From assembly GCA_002118135.1 (NCBI GenBank), contig BDIU01000347.1:105882-169881 (forward strand): DNA of 64,000 nucleotides, given 5' to 3'. The notes below the pieces were generated by a model. It made no database searches, was not told where the DNA came from, and saw nothing but the letters and a program-made list of their open reading frames with translations. The DNA is from Trebouxia sp. TZW2008. Its lineage: Eukaryota; Chlorophyta; Trebouxiophyceae; Trebouxiales; Trebouxiaceae. Positions 44,811-56,141 of the stretch are shown here, in pieces (positions within the stretch are counted from its first letter, which is position 1; the number at the start of each line of letters is the position of its first letter). Made by a program: the position numbers and the translations under genes.

Positions 44811-46320
44811 CATTCAGCCCTTCACCAGATACAATAGATCTGGACAGGTAGCATAACTGAGCCCGGGTTTGAACCCCATGTAGTACTGTTCCTCAAGAAG
44901 TAGTGGTTTGTCCGTGATGTTTGACATGTGCGCCTTGCCAGCTGCATTCTTGAGCTGGTGCAGGAGCAGGCCCGCACCCTAGTGACACCCTAGCAAATCA
45001 AGCCCTCCACCTGCTGAAGTACACAAGCTTCTTGCTGACAGCTTCAATGCTAAAGCTGCTTTTTGAGGCACAAGCCTATCTGTTTGGAGATGCAGCAGCC
45101 AGCAAGGGAGATCCACACTGAGCGCATAGCGCATGGGCAGTCCAAGAAAAGCTGAGAAATGGCCTGCAAAATAGTGCCAGCTTCTAGCAATTTGAAGCAT
45201 CAGGATTTGAAGCTGACCTTCATCAACAATGAGCAGCTACTCAATGTCCAAGCGCAGCTGCATTTTGGAGGTCTGGTTTTGCTCACATGCATTACAAGTG
45301 ATTCTGCATTGGGGTTGCATGTCATCATTGAGTTGCTTTCCAGGCTAGGTCATGACATATTTGCTCTGGTACGGCTGCAAGCTTGGAAATGACTGTAGCA
45401 ATAGACTGTAGCAATATCATATAGCACTAGACTATCGCAATAGACTATAGCACCAAACTATTGCCATGAACTACAGCACTAGATTATAGCAAGCTGAGCT
45501 GGATATGGATGTGTTCACAATGCATGCCTCAGCTGCCCACAAACACTGTGAGCACACAGTAGCTCACTTGATGGCTGATCTGGTCTGATGAGACCTGAGC
45601 AGAGGTTGATAGCATGAGCTGGAGTGGGTCAGGCTACCAACTCTGACAAGCTTTTATCAGGGCAAATCAGGTCATTAAATCGGCTGCTGTGTGTGCAGTC
45701 AACGCATACTTCTGTCAGCAAAGAGCACAGCATATGCCAAATCGGAACGAATCATATTCTGAAAGTGCAATTGATGTGTCCCTACTCAGCATGGCTTTCA
45801 AGGGCAAATGCCAGTAAACATTCACAGATTGCTTGATGGCGTTGCTGTGATCACACACTCAAACTTTCTCAGTAGCCTCATCAGTCACTCAGCATGTGGT
45901 ATGACAGTTGCTGCTTGCAAGTTGTGAGCAATTGAATTCCTCACTCCAACACAGAAGCAGGACTGTCTATCAGCTCTGCCACATCTGCTGAGGTCAGTAA
46001 ATTGATTGCCTGCATTGTGTGGCATGTTCTTGTCCGAACAGTGGCTGTCATAGAGCCTATGCTTGATGAACAGAGGAGCTAGTTTGGTAAGGCGATAGTG
46101 CTGCATTGCCATTAGGTTAGTTGTAGCAGAACTGATCAATGCAAAGCATCTATCACAGGCAAAATTTATTTGATCTGTAATTGATGGCTTCAAGGGCCAA
46201 GGGAGACTTGGCACTTCTTTGGTCAGCTTGTTTGTGCTTCAGGCTTGCTTAGAGGGCAGGAAAGCAACTGCACCCCGAGTTCAGGCTGCAGGTTACATGC
46301 AGATTCTGCCACTGCATATG
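44811..46320. other. Gene-poor region with degenerate simple repeat
   Basis: 45391-45491 is a degenerate tandem of GACTATAGCAATA-like units. GGGTTTGAACCCC at 44865-44877 resembles an isolated B box but no A box or terminator accompanies it. No gene is recognised. Confidence 0.4.
45391..45491. repeat. Degenerate short tandem repeat (ACTATAGCA-type)
   Basis: Words such as GACTGTAGCAATA, GACTATCGCAATA, GACTATAGCACCA and GATTATAGCA follow each other with 12-14-nt spacing and varying point changes. Confidence 0.75.
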
Positions 46321-48650
46321 CTTGTTGAGGAGTTAGAGCATGAGCACCAACCCTAATCTACTTGTTCATCAATCATCACATGGCCCTGAAACTGGGACCA
46401 TGCATGCTCGCATCCCTCTCGTGCTGAAAAGTTGTGTTTCACCTTCGGCAAAGCCATCGCAAAAACTGCACACTGCAGCTGCTTCGGTCATTGGCGCCAT
46501 GGGCATCAGCGCCTGCAGGGTCCCTTTTGCACTGTCCGCAATATGTCTCCCATGGATCACCTTCAAGCATGAGGTAGAGCCCAAGCTATCATCATGTTCT
46601 GATTTCTTGAGGCTATGGGTGTGCTGTATTGGCATAGAATACAAGCTGTAAAGCAAAGTGCAAGTTGCTTAAAGTGCATGCTTGAAGAGTTGTCCTGATC
46701 ACCAGCCTGCAATGGCAGGGTCAAGGCTTGTGTGGGTTTCAGCTGGGCTCTATCAATAGACCTTAGTCTATTGGTAGAGCCCAGAAGAGACACACACCAG
46801 CCATGACCCTGTCACAGGATCCTTGAGATTAGCGCTGGTGACACCAGCGCATGCTGCTTCTCTGCCACGCAAATCAGTCATGACCAAGGCTTTGATAAGC
46901 TTCACATGCCTCAGACAGAACAAGCAAGAACTTGGAATATATGAGTGCATGTTGCATCAAAGGGGCACTTCTAGTCTTCCTGTTCCTTTGTGAGGCGAAG
47001 TGGCGCATCTCATGTATGTCTAGTCCAATACCATAGTTCAGCGATACGTACGCTGACCTTCCAAAACAGGAACATGCATAAGTGAGATGTCAGCTGACAA
47101 TTGCGATGTCATAAAGCTGATATTCCTACTTGAAAGTCAACCATCTGCATGTCATGACACCATGCCACCATACTTCTCTGCCATTCATCTTTGGGTGCAT
47201 GATCTGAGCACTAACATGGGATAAGATCACATCATGTACAAGACATGGACTTGCCCATCGCCAAGCTGCACCCAAATGAGTCATGCAGAGAATGACGGTT
47301 GCATGAGTGATCATGGCGTGGTCATGGGTCATGTGACTAAATGCGCTCTGGCCATGCTGCTCGGCTCAAAATGCAGCACTGCATAGGGACTGATCTGCTA
47401 CCAAACATGGCTGGTCATGCAAATCAATCTGAGTAGCATCAATAGCAGGCTCTGATGCTGCTGTAATATCTCTTGCTGCATGTGATTGTGTAGCACTACA
47501 TAATGAAGCAGCTTTTGAGCAGCCCTCTGGTACGACTTTCACATGCAATGTGAACCCCAATCGACTACTCATGTCCAAAATGCTGTAGACTCAGCCGAAG
47601 TGCAGTGCTGGCAAAGATTCAAATCCAATGCACCACAGGCTGACGCAACAGCATCGCAGGATGTAGCAGTTTTGAAATGCTCAACATGCATCAACTGTCT
47701 GGAGATTTGTATATGGCAACGCCTGCTGTATTGTGCTGTGCGTCGCAGTCTGAACAGATGAGCACCCCTGACTGCCTTGTTATTGCCTTGAAGGACAAAA
47801 GCCAGTACGGCAAGGTGGATAGTCAGCCAGTAGTGTGTCAACATCTTGAGTACTGCCTCGAAATAGCCATGCACTTTGCAGTATTGGAGATACTACTTCC
47901 ATGTGACACACAATGTACAGGTGTTATGGTGATGTGCCATTGCTGCCTGCATGTCTTGTGTTAATGTTGTTGTGAAAAGCAAGCAATGACCTGGTTTGCA
48001 ATTGGGCGTGATGTCCATTGCACGACCTTGACTTTCATGCAGAATGCAAACACAAAACTGATAGAATCAATCCTGATGAAACCAAGATCTCAACACGTGA
48101 TGTCATCATGACAGCGGAGATGTCATTGCTAGCACAAGGGTTTTAAGCTGGTAGCATTTAGATGACAAGCTTGCTCTGCCTTTTGGGAGCTACTGGGGTG
48201 CAGCTCAAACGCATGCGTGTCCAGCCCGCCAAAGTGCTAAACATGCTGAAGCAACATCACAGCTGCAAGCCCTAACTAGATTCATGGAGCTAGTGATGTG
48301 TCTGCAGGGGGCCCTTGGCATGTTGTCAGGTAGCTGTTTTGTCCCAGAGTTGAGTGCCCAAAGCAGAAGCTGCCTCAACATACTGACGCCATACAAGCAT
48401 ATTGGTCACAAGTGCTGCTGATCTCTGAAGCATGACAGCTGTTCTACTGTAAAGAGCAAGAGCATGTGTTCACCCAGAGCTTGCCAATGACATTGTGCTT
48501 AATATGTTGCAGAGACAGCTCGCAATGCCTAGCCTTAGCAATGCAACGAGACTGATGAGTTCAAACTTAACTTGCAACTCATGGCTACAAGACTTGAAGG
48601 TAACTTTGACAGCTCCTTGATCAGCTCCTGCATGCTGGGAAATGAGCTAT
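46321..48650. repeat. Duplicated block I copy 1 and gene-poor flank
   Basis: 46535-46735 aligns with 49100-49300: CCCAT(G/T)(G/A)ATCACCT, GTGCT(G/A)TATTGGCA(T/C)AG, GTCCTGATCAC, GCAGGGTCAAGGCTT. The remainder to 48650 shows only short ORFs and a diverged copy of 40790-40990. Confidence 0.5.
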
Positions 48651-48669
48651 ATCAGTCTCTTTTGGCACT

Positions 48670-49131
48670 TTGAGCACTCTCAGCAGCAACAACAGCTGCT
48701 ATAGCTTCAGATTGCAAACTTCGATTCACAACAGCAATTCTGAGTTGTTGTTATCGTGTGTTGCTACATCAGCAAAAAGCCCTGTCGCTTCTTCAACATG
48801 TGTTACACGGCTCTCAACCTTACGTCACACACATGTACGTTCTTCTTCTGCTGAGCTTTACCAGTTGCACGTACGCGTTCCTCATAGTCAAAACCTAGGG
48901 GATCTGTTGAAAATCTGCTGCACAGCTCTTGGAGTTAACTTTCAAGACAAACTGGACATTGGGTGTGTGTGGCTCACCTTGAGCGGAGCCAATTTACTAG
49001 ACCATCTTGCAGCTCTTGCAGTCTTTTGCTCTCCTTGCCAGCTACATGTCTTGCTCATGTCCAACTGCCCAGGAAGTTTCCGCAATGAGCTTTCCACAAA
49101 ATGGGTCCCATTAATCACCTACAAGCAATGA
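48670..49131 (+). CDS. Unrecognised open frame, possible exon
   Basis: An open frame of about 153 codons lacks an ATG in its first three quarters, so it would need an upstream exon. Its second half (QNLGDLLKICCTALGVNFQD, then DIGCVWLTLSGANLLDHLAAL) has regular hydrophobic spacing and faintly resembles a PB1/ubiquitin-like fold, but I do not trust that. Its 3' end lies in block I, duplicated at 46.5 kb where the frame is not kept. It may be a gene relic. Confidence 0.25.
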   Translation: MSTLSSNNSCYSFRLQTSIHNSNSELLLSCVATSAKSPVASSTCVTRLSTLRHTHVRSSSAELYQLHVRVPHSQNLGDLLKICCTALGVNFQDKLDIGCVWLTLSGANLLDHLAALAVFCSPCQLHVLLMSNCPGSFRNELSTKWVPLITYKQ

Positions 49132-50399
49132 CAATGATTCAAGCTGCCAGTAGGTGCTATTGGTCTCCTGCGGCAATGGTGTGCTATATTGGCACAGCAT
49201 CAAAGCTGTGCTTTGAGTGGGTTTGTCAGATTGCAGCTGAGTGCTTGCACATTGATGTCCTGATCACGAGCTTGCAACGGCAGGGTCAAGGCTTAGACTT
49301 GCAAGTGGTCACTGTCCAGATTAGCATGTTGTGAGAGGACCCATCTATAGGAGCTGGAGCCCTGACCCCGCCGCTGTATCTTATGACCAGCACTGATGTT
49401 GTAATGCAGGCCGCTAGCTCTGCCATGAAGATGCATGCAGTTGGACATAACGTACAAAGCGTACACAGGCTGCGCATACCTTTGACAAACAAGCCGCTAC
49501 TTGACTGACAAGCTTGGCGTCGTAAAACGTGTTGAACAGTAGCATAGGCGCGACACATTGTCACAATGTAAAAGTATAATGACACAATATTTGCATATAA
49601 GCTTATTTACTGCTGATACATCAAACGGGTCAGTGTAATATGTAATAGTTTGGTTGACACACCTGAGGTGTAGCAGCGCTATTGGGTGTCATCAATCTAA
49701 TGATGCGTTTGCCCGTGGTGCATGTTGAAGTCTGGGAGATGACAGCCAATGGTAGGAAGCCTTGCTGGCGAGAAGCCTGAGAAAGTCACACAGGCCCTGG
49801 CCATTGGCACAAAAAATGAACTTTTGTAGGAGCGTCATCCACACATGATCAGGGGCTGCAAGAGTTCAAATTGGCGCAGAGTTTAGGGCATTCTGGCTTT
49901 TGGGTGTGTGGGTGTCAGCAGTATCATGACAAGTGGAGGAGCTGGGACCTCAATTTCTCTCGTCAGGCTCTGCTGGGTCTGATAGGACTGTTGACATCAC
50001 CAGCACGCCTGTGTGTTGGTTCTTGTGAATGACTGTGGCAGCTCTGAAGGACAGGAGCAGACTCGGCGGCACTCTTCAGTTCCACTTTGATGCGGGGAGC
50101 ATTGATGCAGCTGGGCAAGTTCAAAAAAAGGCAAGCTGTGTCTCTGCATTCACTCTTGGTGACGCCAGTGTATTTGCGTTCACCTGCAGAGAATGGTGTC
50201 ACAAGTCTCAGCACCGCTGTCATGTAGTCTCGATTCAGCTTACTCCAGCATAAGCAAGAAGTTACAGCAGCGTCAGTACAAAGAAGCCAGGCACTTGCAA
50301 CTTGCCTTGATGCTTTGTGGGTGTGAAACACAGGAGGATGTCTGCTGAGGCATTGAGACTGCTCATGCCCACGGAACTTTTGAGCTGCTATTATCGCAG
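49132..50399. other. Gene-poor region
   Basis: Contains the rest of block I to about 49330. A plus ORF at 50029-50253 (GGTLQFHFDAGSIDAAGQVQ) overlaps an equally long minus ORF; neither is recognised. Confidence 0.35.
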
Positions 50400-50950
50400 G
50401 CTCGAGTGACTAGGGTCTGACGCATGCAGCCTCGACTTGTGGAAGCTCAAGCTCCAGTGCGCGTCTGCAGTCATTGCAAAGGTGTGGTTGTGCGTATGCG
50501 AGAAATGAATATAAGTTCATAGTAGATAAGGCACAACTGGCGCACAAAGGTGCTGACCTATCGGTCAAGATGTTGTCGAAGGAAGCCAGTGCACGCCGGA
50601 CAGCAGACGCAAGTCGCTCTCGGAGCAAGAACTGCTGGCCGATGCGATTTCTCTGGGATTGTCTGGTTATGTTGACAAGGCATTAACGACGCAAGAAGCG
50701 CTCCCAACAGGGTCGGGATCGTTACTGGTCGAGCAAGCGTGAGCTTGCAGAACGCGAGCCAGTTGATCCTCAATCCTGCACATACTAGCGTGTCGGCGCA
50801 CCCGCGACTTGCACACGTCCATTTTACGAGGGATGCATTGAACTCTATGACAGCGCAAGCCGCTCAGTGCGACCGGCTCGTTGGAAACGCAATCGTTAAA
50901 CCAAACCCGTAAGGTTGAGGCCTCAGCTGACAGCTGCTGCAAGTTGCCAG
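50400..50950 (-). promoter_or_regulatory. CpG-rich block without a recognised gene (candidate promoter/first exon)
   Basis: CpG is dense (CGCCGGACAGCAGACGCAAG, GGTCGGGATCG, GTGTCGGCGCACCCGCGACT), as in the three promoters on the left. On the minus strand an ATG at 50822 opens MDVCKSRVRRHASMCRIEDQ and continues to a stop at 50667. A second minus frame (QQFLLRERLASAVRRALASF) ends at GATAG|GTCAGC, a good donor near 50563. These could be first exons of a gene running left. No downstream exon is recognised, so the call is tentative. Confidence 0.35.
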
Positions 50951-51822
50951 CTCAGACTCAACGCTCAGTTTGGACATGAGCTGCATCTATGCACATTGCC
51001 ATGGGGCAAATTGCATGGTTTGTTCATTGTGAACAATACCGTGTCTTGCCCTACTTCATCTTGAAATGCAGTGGTCACAGAGAGCTGCATCAGTGTTGCA
51101 TAGTCAAAGACCGAAAATCGTCCAATCTCTGCACAGTAGGGGTGGACAGGTTGCAAATGACCAGGCAAAACGCAGATCGCATGCCATAGCTTGTGTCCAG
51201 TGCTGTGTATGAATCTGTGCGCTGTCCGACATAATATTTGGCTTGTTCTGTAGTCATTAGCCGTTGTTACGCTGCATGCAGTCATGTTCGGCAGGACTGT
51301 TGGACACAGCATACAATGCATTGCTAATTGCATAACAATGCTGATGCTAATTGGACCCATGTACAGAAAGTCCACGTCTGACATCTGTGAATTCTCTCTT
51401 GCTCTAAATGTCCAATGCATCTGCTAAAACAAAGTCAGCCTGTTTGCTACTTCTTGGACTGTCAGACCTACGGCATCCGCTGCTCAGCAGTCATTGTTGC
51501 AGAAGCGCTCTTATCAGATGCTGAATTAGCCTGCACAGCGGACAAAGTTAGCGCCAGCAAGCCTCAGGTATTGCTTCAACATGAAATTCTAAGCTGCAGC
51601 AATCTGGCTGTCACGCCATGAACACTCATGAATATGGTACCTAAGGCAAACCTTGCTTGTGCGCATCAGCTGTTGCCGCTGTTTGAATAAATGCTGTGAT
51701 TCACAGAGCAGCCCAAGGCTTGACTGCGTTCTGCAAATGCTGAAAGCCATAAGCAGGCCTTAGCAGGGCAGCATGAAAGCGCTGTGATGCTGCCAAGCTC
51801 TGCAGCTACACAAATCTGGTCT
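50951..51822. other. Gene-poor region
   Basis: Overlapping ORFs on both strands (50965-51420 minus, 151 codons) have low-information composition and no recognised motif. Confidence 0.35.
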
Positions 51823-52490
51823 GCATGCCACCGAGACCATCATAAGGCCAGCGTGAGAGGCAATTGTACAGGTGCAACAAAGCTCCTACAGGTAAGGCTC
51901 TGACTACAAGTACTCCTGGGCAGCTGTGTTTCTGGGCACAAGTGTGAGCAGCCCACGGTAGATGCAGTCAGGATCTTGGCTGCAAGTCTGTATGCTGCCT
52001 TGCTCGCAATTGCAATATGTCTGCCGCTCTGCTGCTTTGTCATGGAATGGTCTGAAATTGTACAACAGTGCATAGCAAGCAAAAGCACAGAATAAAGCTG
52101 TTTTTCCCCCATTGACATGTGGTGTAGCCAGGTTTTCTCAAGCTCACACTGTCATCAGCTTTTTTGTCCCGTACTTCATAGGGCATGTCACGGGCGAGCA
52201 CTCTCAGCATAGTGAAACATCACTGTGAAGCTATTCTGAGCATCTGCGTGTGTAAGACACGCTATGTCCATCAGCGAACATCACTGAGCCTACATGAAAT
52301 TTGGAAGACAGGCTGCAAATAGTGCCGACTTGCCCTGAACGTCAGCAAATGCAACTGCATACAAGGCATGACAGCTGTGTCACCAATTGGGGATGTTTCA
52401 TGCTGGACTGCTCAAATGCTTTGCCGACTTCACAAATGCCAGGCACAGCTGTCACAGGTGTGCCTGGCAAGTAAGGAGATGGCAAGGCTC
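51823..52490. repeat. Duplicated block J, copy 1
   Basis: Aligns with 53341-53940: ACTCCTGGGCAGCTGTGT, TCTGTATGCTGCCTTGCTC, TACAACAGTGCATAGC(A/G)AGC, CAGGCACAGCTGTCACAGGT followed by GTGC. The copies are in direct orientation about 1.5 kb apart. Confidence 0.8.
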
Positions 52491-52687
52491 TATTGCCTTG
52501 CAGCAGCATGGATAACACGCCTGCAGTCAAAGCCATATGACTGAATATGCTCAAACTTCAAGTCCTTTATTGGACAGACATACCAATGTCAACTACAGCC
52601 TGAAGCATTCACTCTGTCCCTGACAGATTGTGAGCTGTGAGAGACTTCAAAAAGGGAACATTTCATGAAGTGCTTAGCATAGGCTGC

Positions 52688-52853
52688 AAAACTACATGAC
52701 TTGCATCTTAGCCTTGCTCCCCTGGGAGATGGCCTGCTCTGCAGTACCGGCTCCCAGCGAAATGAAGCTAAGCGGCAAGCTCCGGCACTAGTCAGGGCTT
52801 AAACCTGAGACCTGATACTGTTCAGTCGGTCAGCAAGGACTGGCCAGCACTGC
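52688..52853 (-). repeat. tRNA-derived SINE/Pol III hairpin element, copy c
   Basis: A box TGGCCAGTCCTT (52846-52835), B box GGTTTAAGCCC (52805-52795), hairpin (52779-52700) and TTTT (52691-52688) on the minus strand, with 41-nt spacing between boxes. Confidence 0.8.
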
Positions 52854-53340
52854 ATGAGGGATGTGGGTTTGGCAAATAAAGCTATATACATCCCTGTTGC
52901 TACAAGACTACACCTATGCATCTGTTACCGTCGACATATGTCTGACAACTTGATCATCTTCTTGCAATTTTGGAGGGGAAGAAAATATCCAACTGTGTTT
53001 TGATGAAATCAGCCAGACCACATAGCAAAGGCCACATCATTGATGCTATTGATTTTACTGAACGGCAGACAAGCTTGGTATCAATTTTCCTCCGAGCACT
53101 AGCTAGCAGGAGCTAAGATGACACAAATTCTGTGTTGTTCATGCCGCAAGCACAGTGGTGAGCAGGCAATGGCCTGCTCAGATGTTGTTGAGGCTCAACA
53201 AAGTGAGACAACAACTTCAGCCTCTGCAGTTGATTGCCTACCTTTCAACCTGGTGACAGGCCAATGCGTAGCTTTCGCAGATTTTGTGACCAGCAATGCA
53301 TGAGAGCAATGTGTTTTCTACAGCTGCATGAATACAGCTT

Positions 53341-53960
53341 GCATGCCACAGAGACCATCTCACCACAAGGCGAAAGTGAGGGGCAATGTTACAGGCACAG
53401 CAAAGTCAAGGCTCTGACCATGAGTACTCCTGGGCAGCTGTGTGTTTGAGCACAAAAGTGAGCAGCCCAAGGCATATGCAGTCAGTGCCTCAGGTGCGTT
53501 TCTGTATGCTGCCTTGCTCACAGTTGCAATGCATCTATTGCATTACTGCTTTTGCATCAAATCAATCAATCGTGTACAACAGTGCATAGCGAGCCAAAAC
53601 AAAGGACGAAGCTTGTTTATGTTCATCTTGAATGGGATGCAGCTGATGACAATTCGAGCCGCACACTGTCATCAGCTTCATGTCCGGCAAGTGCAACTGC
53701 AAGACGTGCTGTGTCCATCAGCAGAAATCACCGAGACTACAAGAGATTTGGCCAACAGGCTGCAAATAAGGTCAACTTGCCCTGAATGCCAGCAAATGCA
53801 GCTGCACAAAAGGCATTACAGCTGCACATGTGTCACCATTTGGAGATGTTTCATGCTGGAATGCTCAAGTGCTTTGCCAATGTCTGAGTTGCCAGGCACA
53901 GCTGTCACAGGTGTGCTTGGCAAGTCAGAAGATGGCAAGACTTTAAATATAATTATGTAG
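53341..53960 (+). repeat. Duplicated block J, copy 2, with a long open frame
   Basis: This copy carries an open plus frame at 53442-53960 (172 codons, TTG start). Its part CPECQQMQLHKRHYSC is kept in frame over a short distance in copy 1 (CPERQQMQLHTRHDSC), then breaks. This may be a relic of coding sequence; no known domain is seen. Confidence 0.5.
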
Positions 53961-54418
53961 ATCTCTTGATAACAGATATGCTGCCTCTCAGCAGTGTGGA
54001 TAGCACGCCTGTAGTCAAAATTTCATAACAAAATGGTGCTCAGACTTCAAAGGTGCTATTGGGCAGACATGCCAAATGTCAACTACAGCCCACAGCATCT
54101 GTCCCAATTGTCAGCTGTCACACAGTGTGCAGGGCTTTCAGATGGTACATTGCGTGGAGTGGCCAGCATAGGCAAGCAAAAGGTGTTTGACTTGCATCCT
54201 AGCCTTAACACATGTGCTGGACAGTGTAAACATGTATATCATTTAGCATTGTGGATAGCATGCCTGTTGTAAAAAATACATGACATGGTGGTGCTCAGAC
54301 TTCAACGGTGCTATCGGGCAGACATGCCAAATGTCAACTATAGCCCACAGCATCCGTCCCGATTGTCAGCTGTGCAGGGCTTTCAAGTGGTACATTGCAT
54401 GGAGTGGCCAGCATGGGG

Positions 54419-54585
54419 AAAAGGTGTTTGACTTGCATCCTAGGCTTGCTTCACTGGGAGATGGCCTGCTCTGCAGTACCGGCTCCCAGCAAAATGCAGC
54501 TAGGTGACAAGCTCCAGACCTGGCCAGGCCTTGAACCTAAGACATAAGGTTGTTGAACCATCAGGCAAGGACTGGCCAAGTTTGC
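54419..54585 (-). repeat. tRNA-derived SINE/Pol III hairpin element, copy d
   Basis: A box TGGCCAGTCCTT (54578-54567), B box GGTTCAAGGCC (54537-54527), hairpin (54511-54432) and TTTT (54422-54419). A truncated hairpin start with its own T run lies just upstream at 54178-54205. Confidence 0.8.
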
Positions 54586-54592
54586 ATAAACT

Positions 54593-55153
54593 ATGCTAGC
54601 CATCAAAAATTGCTTGTATAAAGTCCTAGTCTCACAAGATTGCACCTTTGCATCAGCTGCCAACTGTGTCTCGCCCTGGCAGCTTCAAGCATCTTCCTGC
54701 AGTTTTTGGAGGGAAACATCATTGACAAGCGTTTTGGCTCAAAGAGGCCATACTACACCGCAAGGACCTCAAACTTGGTGCTGTGTGGTGTTGCTGCTGG
54801 CAAATAGGCTTGCTAGCACTTTCCCTCCAAAAGCTGTTTGGCGACATAAGGTGATGCATGGTCTGTGTGGTGAACAACTTTCTCTGAGCGTGGTAGCTGA
54901 GAAAGTGGCCTGCTCGGCAGTACCATATGAGCCCTTCTTGAGGCCCAACATCATGACACAGAGCAATGTGGCCACTGCAAAATTGTTGTCTGCCGTTCAG
55001 TCTTGTGAGAAACCAATGCATTGCATTGGCAGCCGTTGCTGCTGGCAACACATCAAGACTTCGCCAGACTGTGCGGTAGGCAATATGCGTTGTCAAGGCA
55101 AATATTGTTCAACAGCAATCTCACTGGCAACCATCAGATTCACGCAGCTGTGA
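54593..55153 (+). CDS. Long ORF inside array unit, unrecognised
   Basis: An ATG-initiated frame of 186 codons lies wholly within one unit of the 1.4-kb array. The minus strand is also open over much of the same DNA (54719-55096). No domain is recognised and the other units do not keep the plus frame, so it is probably fortuitous. Confidence 0.15.
   Translation: MLAIKNCLYKVLVSQDCTFASAANCVSPWQLQASSCSFWRETSLTSVLAQRGHTTPQGPQTWCCVVLLLANRLASTFPPKAVWRHKVMHGLCGEQLSLSVVAEKVACSAVPYEPFLRPNIMTQSNVATAKLLSAVQSCEKPMHCIGSRCCWQHIKTSPDCAVGNMRCQGKYCSTAISLATIRFTQL
54704..54832. repeat. 129-bp module bounded by 13-bp perfect inverted repeats
   Basis: TTTTGGAGGGAAA at 54704-54716 and its exact reverse complement TTTCCCTCCAAAA at 54820-54832. 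Diverged versions occur in the other array units (for example 58888 with 59007, and 57484 with 57601). Confidence 0.7.
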
Positions 55154-55814
55154 AGCTGGCGCTAGGACAGGCACCACTGCATTGAGCCACCTTTCCTCCT
55201 GATAAAATGCCATAGTCAAGGTAACCTTGCAGAAATTCAGTCCTCACTGCTCTAAATCTCTAAACGCAAAAAGTGGTTGCCTTCTTTCTGAGAACAGCTA
55301 AAACTTGCACACAGTTGCACGTGTACTTGTAGGTCTTGCGAAAATACACAGCTTGCTATCCTTGAAGCCTTTGAAGAATGCGTTTGCAGCACAGCTCCAG
55401 GTGGCGTGCCACAGCAGAGACAGTAGCTTTGACAAGTTGTGATGCTCTTGTGTATGTGTGATGGAGGAGACTGGACAAGACTGGCCAAACCAAGCTGTAC
55501 ATTATTTGAGCGGCAGCAGCAAGCATTTGTAGCACTTTGGATCACAACAGGCTGCAACATCTGTTAGAACAGGCTGTCCAAAGCAATTTCACGTAAGTGC
55601 TCTGCAAAACCCGTTTTTACAGATGTTGCAGCCTGCTGTGATGTAAAGTGCTTGGGATGCTTGCTGCAGCCTTTCACAAACAACAACTTGACAGTGCTTG
55701 GAATGACCCGAACTGTTGAGCATAGTTAGAAACTTGCATGTGGAAAGTGATAAGGTTAAAAGTCTGACTTATGTGGCCTCAAAGACAGGTATAACACGTT
55801 CTTCCTGGGGACCC

Positions 55815-55979
55815 AAAACATATGACTTGCATCCTAGCCTTGCTTCACTGGGAGATGGCCTGCTCTGCAGTACCGGCTCCCAGCGAAATGAAGCTAAGTG
55901 GCAAGCTTCACTGCTGGCCAGAACTTGAACCCCAGACCTATCTCAGTTGTGCAGGTAGTGAAGGCCTAGACAGAAGTGA
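55815..55979 (-). repeat. tRNA-derived SINE/Pol III hairpin element, copy e
   Basis: A-like box TGTCTAGGCCTT (55972-55961), B box GGTTCAAGTTC (55931-55921), hairpin (55905-55826) and TTTT (55818-55815), with 41-nt spacing. Confidence 0.8.
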
Positions 55980-56141
55980 ACTTATGGTGCAAACTGCCAG
56001 AATTTGTTGCAATAGGTCCCTGTCATCAAAGGGTAAGACCTGTGCATGTGCAACCAACAATATCTTAGCTTGGCAAACTTGACCATCTTTCACCAGTTTT
56101 GGAGGGAAAGCCATCAACAAGCATTTGTTCCAGTAGGCCAT
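55938..56141 (-). CDS. Short ORF with a peptide conserved between array units
   Basis: The minus frame begins at ATG 56141 and contains MAFPPKLVKDGQ and VLPFDDRDLLQQIL. Closely related frames occur at 57392-57661 and 58749-59030 and, weaker, at 60346-60564 (AAFPPNL). Part of the ORF overlaps the SINE head, so it is not an intact gene. A GTCTTACC after AAG could be an old donor. It may be a relic of a gene caught in the array. Confidence 0.25.
   Translation of the reverse strand: MAYWNKCLLMAFPPKLVKDGQVCQAKILLVAHAQVLPFDDRDLLQQILAVCTISSLLSRPSLPAQLR

Noticed and set aside
44865..44877. tRNA or SINE at an isolated GGTTCAAACCC
   Set aside because: The word is mostly palindromic; no convincing A box, hairpin body or T run is nearby.
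48670..49131. Naming the ORF a PB1-domain protein
   Set aside because: The resemblance is only a general hydrophobic pattern; the conserved Lys and OPCA acidic motif are not visible.
54593..55153. 186-codon plus ORF as a real gene
   Set aside because: It lies wholly inside a tandem-array unit, the opposite strand is equally open, and sister units do not keep the frame.
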